64,000 nt of DNA from the NCBI GenBank assembly GCA_041390465.1, contig JAWKPW010000002.1, positions 1-64,000 of the forward strand. The letters run 5' to 3'. Position 1 is the first letter of the stretch. Every line of letters begins with the position of its first letter. Made by a program: the position numbers and the translations under genes. Below the pieces are notes generated by a model. The model saw only the letters and a list, made by a program, of their open reading frames with translations. It was not told the DNA's origin and made no database searches. Source of the DNA: JAABRU01 sp041390465 (GTDB lineage Bacteria > Desulfobacterota > Desulfobacteria > Desulfobacterales > Desulfococcaceae). Shown here in pieces: positions 61,264 to 64,000 of the stretch.

Positions 61264-62518
61264 TCAATTGCTTTTGGGGGATCCGGATTCCGCATTTCCG
61301 CTTTTTCCGTACCAGGGAGGCAGAATCATGTCACAGTTTTTCATTTCCTCAGGCCAGATGACGCAGAGATGACCGGGCGGCTGCCACTGCACCATTATGA
61401 ACTGCCGGTATCCGGAGCCGAATCTGGAATGATGGGACTGTCTGTCAAACACCCATCTGCCCATGATTCCCTGATAATCTGTTTCTTCCAGAGTTTTCAC
61501 CAGAATCTCCGCTTCCGCAGTTCCCGCCTTTTCCAAAGCGATTTTCAGAATGTGCATGGCATCACAGGTGTAAGGCGAGGTGTATTCCAGCGCAGCCTGA
61601 AACCCGGCCTGGTATCTGTGGCAAAACACTCTGTCTCTGTCTGTCAGTCCGAGCATTCCCGGATAACCCATAGAGATTACGCTGAAGGATTTTTCCTTCG
61701 CATTCTTTCCCAGAGTAGGAAACGGGGCGATTATTCCCGCAAGCAGAGGTCCCTTGCTGTCAGCCCAGAGTTTCACAAAATCCGCAGGATCGGTATGGGC
61801 AAAGGCCGTGATGACAGCTTCTGCCCCGCTTTCTCTGATTTTATGGACAATGGGCAGAAAATCCTGGGTGTGTGTGTCAACATATTCAAATACAGCAATT
61901 TCAGCACCTGCGCTCTCCATCTGTTTTTTCCATTGCTCAGACAGGGGCCCTGTCCATGCCGCATTTTCAATAACCATAGCGATCTTTGTGATCTGACGGG
62001 GTTTGATCAGTTGCGTAATCAGCCAGTCGGCTGAAAATTTTCCCAGCTCGTATGAATCATGAAACACTTTGAAAACATATTTGTATTTTTCATAATTCTG
62101 CCTCACCTCCTCGGCAATTTTCGGGGTGGATGCGCCAACAGCCAGAAACGGCACTTTGCACAGGGGCACCTGTTTCATGACTTCCAGCACAATTTCACTG
62201 GATGCAGTGCCAATCACGGCAATCACCTTTTCCCTGTTCGCCAGACGGATGTATTCATCAGATCCAATCATGGGGTTGTCTTTGGCTTCCCCGTAAACCA
62301 GTTCAATCTGCCTTCCCAGAATGCCGCCCTGCGCGTTGATGTCATCCGCGGCCAGTTGCGCGGCCATGCGTATGCCGGGACCAGCCCGGAAGCGATGCAG
62401 GTCAGTATGCCGATTTTCCATGTATCTGCGGCTGATGCGGAAAATGCACTGCATCAGAAGACAGAAAAAACCACAGGGCAGTCATGGCGGTACAAGATAA
62501 TTTTTTGAATACCTTCAT
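61264..62518 (-). pseudogene. branched-chain amino-acid-type binding protein, frameshifted signal region
   Basis: The long frame covers most of a Peripla_BP_6 domain (GPGIRMAAQLAADDINAQGG, VIGTASSEIVLEVMKQVPLC, and GIMGRWVFDRQSHHSRFGSG) and is a close paralogue of the next gene upstream. The natural start is the ATG at 62518 (MKVFKKLSCTAMTALWFFLS), but two shifts are needed: near 62445-62430 to reach ASAADTWKIGILTC and near 62400-62385, where two bases are extra relative to the paralogue. Without them the signal peptide is lost. Export and function are therefore doubtful unless the sequence is in error. Confidence 0.7.
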
Positions 62519-62555
62519 AAAATTTGCCCTCTCTGGTTCGGAATCTGCTGGTGCG

Positions 62556-63809
62556 TCAGTCTTTTTTCTGTATCCCGGATTCCGGTCTTCCCCTCGCTCC
62601 CTGCCAGGGTGGCAGAATCATGTCACAGTTTTTCATTTCATCCGGCCAGATGACGCAGAGTTTTCCGGGCGGCTGCCACTGCACCATCATGAACTGACGG
62701 TATCCGGGGCCGAATTTTGAATGATGGGACTGTCTGTCAAACACCCATCTGCCCATGATTCCCTGATAATCTGTTTCTTCCAAAGTTTTCACCAGAATCT
62801 CCGCTTCCGCAGTTCCCGCCTTTTCCAAAGCGATTTTCAGAATATGCATGGCATCATAGGTGTAAGGCGAGGTGTATTCCGGTGCAGCCTGAAAGCCTGC
62901 CTGGTATTTGTGGCAAAATACCCTGTCTCTGTCCGTCAGTCCCATAATTCCTGGATAAGCCATTGAGATAATACCAAATGATTTCTGTCCTGCATCCTTT
63001 CCCAATGCCATGAAACGGGACAGAACGCCTGCCTGCATCGGTCCTTTGCTGTCAGCCCACAGTTTTACAAATTCCGCAGGATCTGTTTGGGCAAAAGCCG
63101 TGATGACGGCTTCTGCCCCGCTTTCTCTGACTTTCTGGATAATGGGCAGGAAATCTTTGGTGTGTGTGTCAAAATATTCAAACACCGGGATTTCTGTTCC
63201 CGCATTTTCCATCTGCGTTTTCCATTCCTGGGACAGGGGAAGGGTCCATGCCGCTCTTTCAATGACAAGGGCAGCTTTTCTGATCTGACGGGGGCTGATC
63301 AGTTGATGGATCAGCCAGTCCGTTGTAAAGTTTCGGATTTCATAAGAATTGATATATACATTAAAAACATGTTTGTATTTCTCATAGTTCAGTTTCACTT
63401 CCTCTGTGACTTTCGGCGTTGACGCGCCAACAGCCAGAAGCGGCACTTTGCACAGCGGCACCTGTTTCATGACTTCCAGCACGATTTCACTGGACGCGGT
63501 GCCAATCACGGCGATCACTTTTTCCCTGTTCGCGAGACGGGTGTATTCATAGGATCCAATCATGGGTTTGTCTTTGGCATCTCCGTAAACCAGTTCAATC
63601 TGCTTTCCCAGAATGCCGCCCTGCGCGTTGATGTCCTCCGCGGCCAGTTGCGCAGCCATGCGAATGCCGGGGCCGCCCGGAAGGGTGCAGGTCAGTATGC
63701 CGATTTTCCATGTGTCTGCTGCAAACACTGTGAAAGGTATTGCAGCAGAAAGCAGAATAAGCGGCAGGAGATGCCGGACTGCATAAAAATATTGCTGTAA
63801 CTTTTTCAT
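62556..63809 (-). CDS. branched-chain amino-acid-type periplasmic binding protein
   Basis: A 417-residue intact copy. Signal peptide MKKLQQYFYAVRHLLPLILL ending VFAAD (ATG at 63809, GGAG upstream), then WKIGILTCTLPGGPGIRMAA and the two-lobed Peripla_BP_6 fold with NREKVIAVIGTASSEIVLEV, VPLLAVGASTPKVTEEVKL and SPYTYDAMHILKIALEKAG. It would bind an amino-acid-like ligand in the periplasm. No ABC permease or ATPase is in the window, so it may feed the adjacent MCP or a transporter beyond the edge. It starts the SBP-SBP-MCP run. Confidence 0.85.
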   Translation of the reverse strand: MKKLQQYFYAVRHLLPLILLSAAIPFTVFAADTWKIGILTCTLPGGPGIRMAAQLAAEDINAQGGILGKQIELVYGDAKDKPMIGSYEYTRLANREKVIAVIGTASSEIVLEVMKQVPLCKVPLLAVGASTPKVTEEVKLNYEKYKHVFNVYINSYEIRNFTTDWLIHQLISPRQIRKAALVIERAAWTLPLSQEWKTQMENAGTEIPVFEYFDTHTKDFLPIIQKVRESGAEAVITAFAQTDPAEFVKLWADSKGPMQAGVLSRFMALGKDAGQKSFGIISMAYPGIMGLTDRDRVFCHKYQAGFQAAPEYTSPYTYDAMHILKIALEKAGTAEAEILVKTLEETDYQGIMGRWVFDRQSHHSKFGPGYRQFMMVQWQPPGKLCVIWPDEMKNCDMILPPWQGARGRPESGIQKKD

Positions 63810-63916
63810 AATCACACTCCACCAGCTTTTGTTTTTGACTGTGCTTTTTCAGGTTTGTTATGACGGATTTCAATAACCGCAAAGGACACAAAGATGGCAC
63901 AAAGGGCTTGTAAAAA

Positions 63917-63989
63917 AATAACCTGCACAATTTTTCTGTCCGGAAACCCTGAGGGTTTTGAAAACCCTCAGGGTTTATAACAGGTTATT
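63917..63989. repeat. nested inverted-repeat element near the window end
   Basis: AATAACCTG (63917-63925) and CAGGTTATT (63981-63989) enclose a perfect palindrome AAACCCTGAGGGTTTT-g-AAAACCCTCAGGGTTT (63944-63976). Just before it, at 63875-63905, is AACCGCAAAGGACACAAAGATGGCACAAAGG, a copy of the dispersed CTTTGTGCCxTTTGCGG repeat. The stretch 63810-64000 is gene-free. Confidence 0.65.
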
Positions 63990-64000
63990 TTGGTACAGAC

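Overview
The window looks like chromosome from a sulfate-reducing Desulfobacterota bacterium, perhaps near the Desulfonema/Desulfococcus group. This is inferred from gene content: DUF3786 and DUF2333 proteins, SelB, an N-type ATPase, a choice-of-anchor cell-surface protein, MCPs with tandem Cache domains, and many small palindromic repeats. No rRNA or species marker is present, so the assignment is tentative. Codon use and protein families are uniform apart from a few AT-rich islands.

Layout. 1-3.2 kb: end of an exported-protein gene, a RelE-type toxin-antitoxin pair whose toxin has an in-frame amber codon, a YkgJ-type cysteine-cluster protein, and DUF3786. 3.6-7.4 kb (minus strand): greA, rpoZ, a TtcA-like PP-loop ATPase and folE2, then asd. 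7.4-9.4 kb: a gene that looks like an integron cassette (exported PKD/dockerin-like protein plus an attC-like site) inside a 230-275 bp direct repeat. 9.4-17.3 kb: psd, a TviB/WbpO-type nucleotide-sugar dehydrogenase, two half-size PqiA proteins, an M23 peptidase and lipoproteins. 17.3-24.9 kb: a TPR protein and an N-type ATPase operon (atpD-C-Q-R-B-E-F-A-G, no delta subunit) in which atpR, atpF and atpA each need a frameshift and a MITE-like element separates atpD from atpC. 24.9-29.1 kb: DUF374 acyltransferase, DUF4395, pcm, a DUF368 (PopT-like) transporter and a DsbA-like protein.

29.1-34.0 kb is an accessory region: an AT-rich island, a decayed DDE transposase, an IS110-family element with a structured 3' flank, a second attC-like site and a full-length DDE transposase. 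34.1-43.3 kb: tRNA-Arg(TCG), tRNA-His, a small membrane protein with selB, DUF2333, a nuclease, tadA, and a minus-strand rpoH-TPR-LolB-like operon; then tRNA-Arg(TCT). 44-51.7 kb: a YbjQ fusion, a retropepsin-like protease, an MTH1187/DUF77 protein, a caspase-fold lipoprotein, another lipoprotein and a 1.2k-residue Ig/PKD surface protein. 52-54 kb: an unrecognised 597-residue protein between two MITE clusters. 54.4-63.8 kb (minus strand): a BatA/VWA membrane protein, a ParA ATPase overlapping a Schlafen-AlbA/HATPase protein, a large dCache MCP, and two tandem amino-acid-type periplasmic binding proteins, of which the one nearer the MCP has a frameshifted signal peptide.

The most unusual signals lie between genes: several families of short inverted-repeat elements (some touching stop codons, some nested), two attC-like sites sharing a 22/24-nt core, and a cluster of disruptions confined to the N-ATPase operon.
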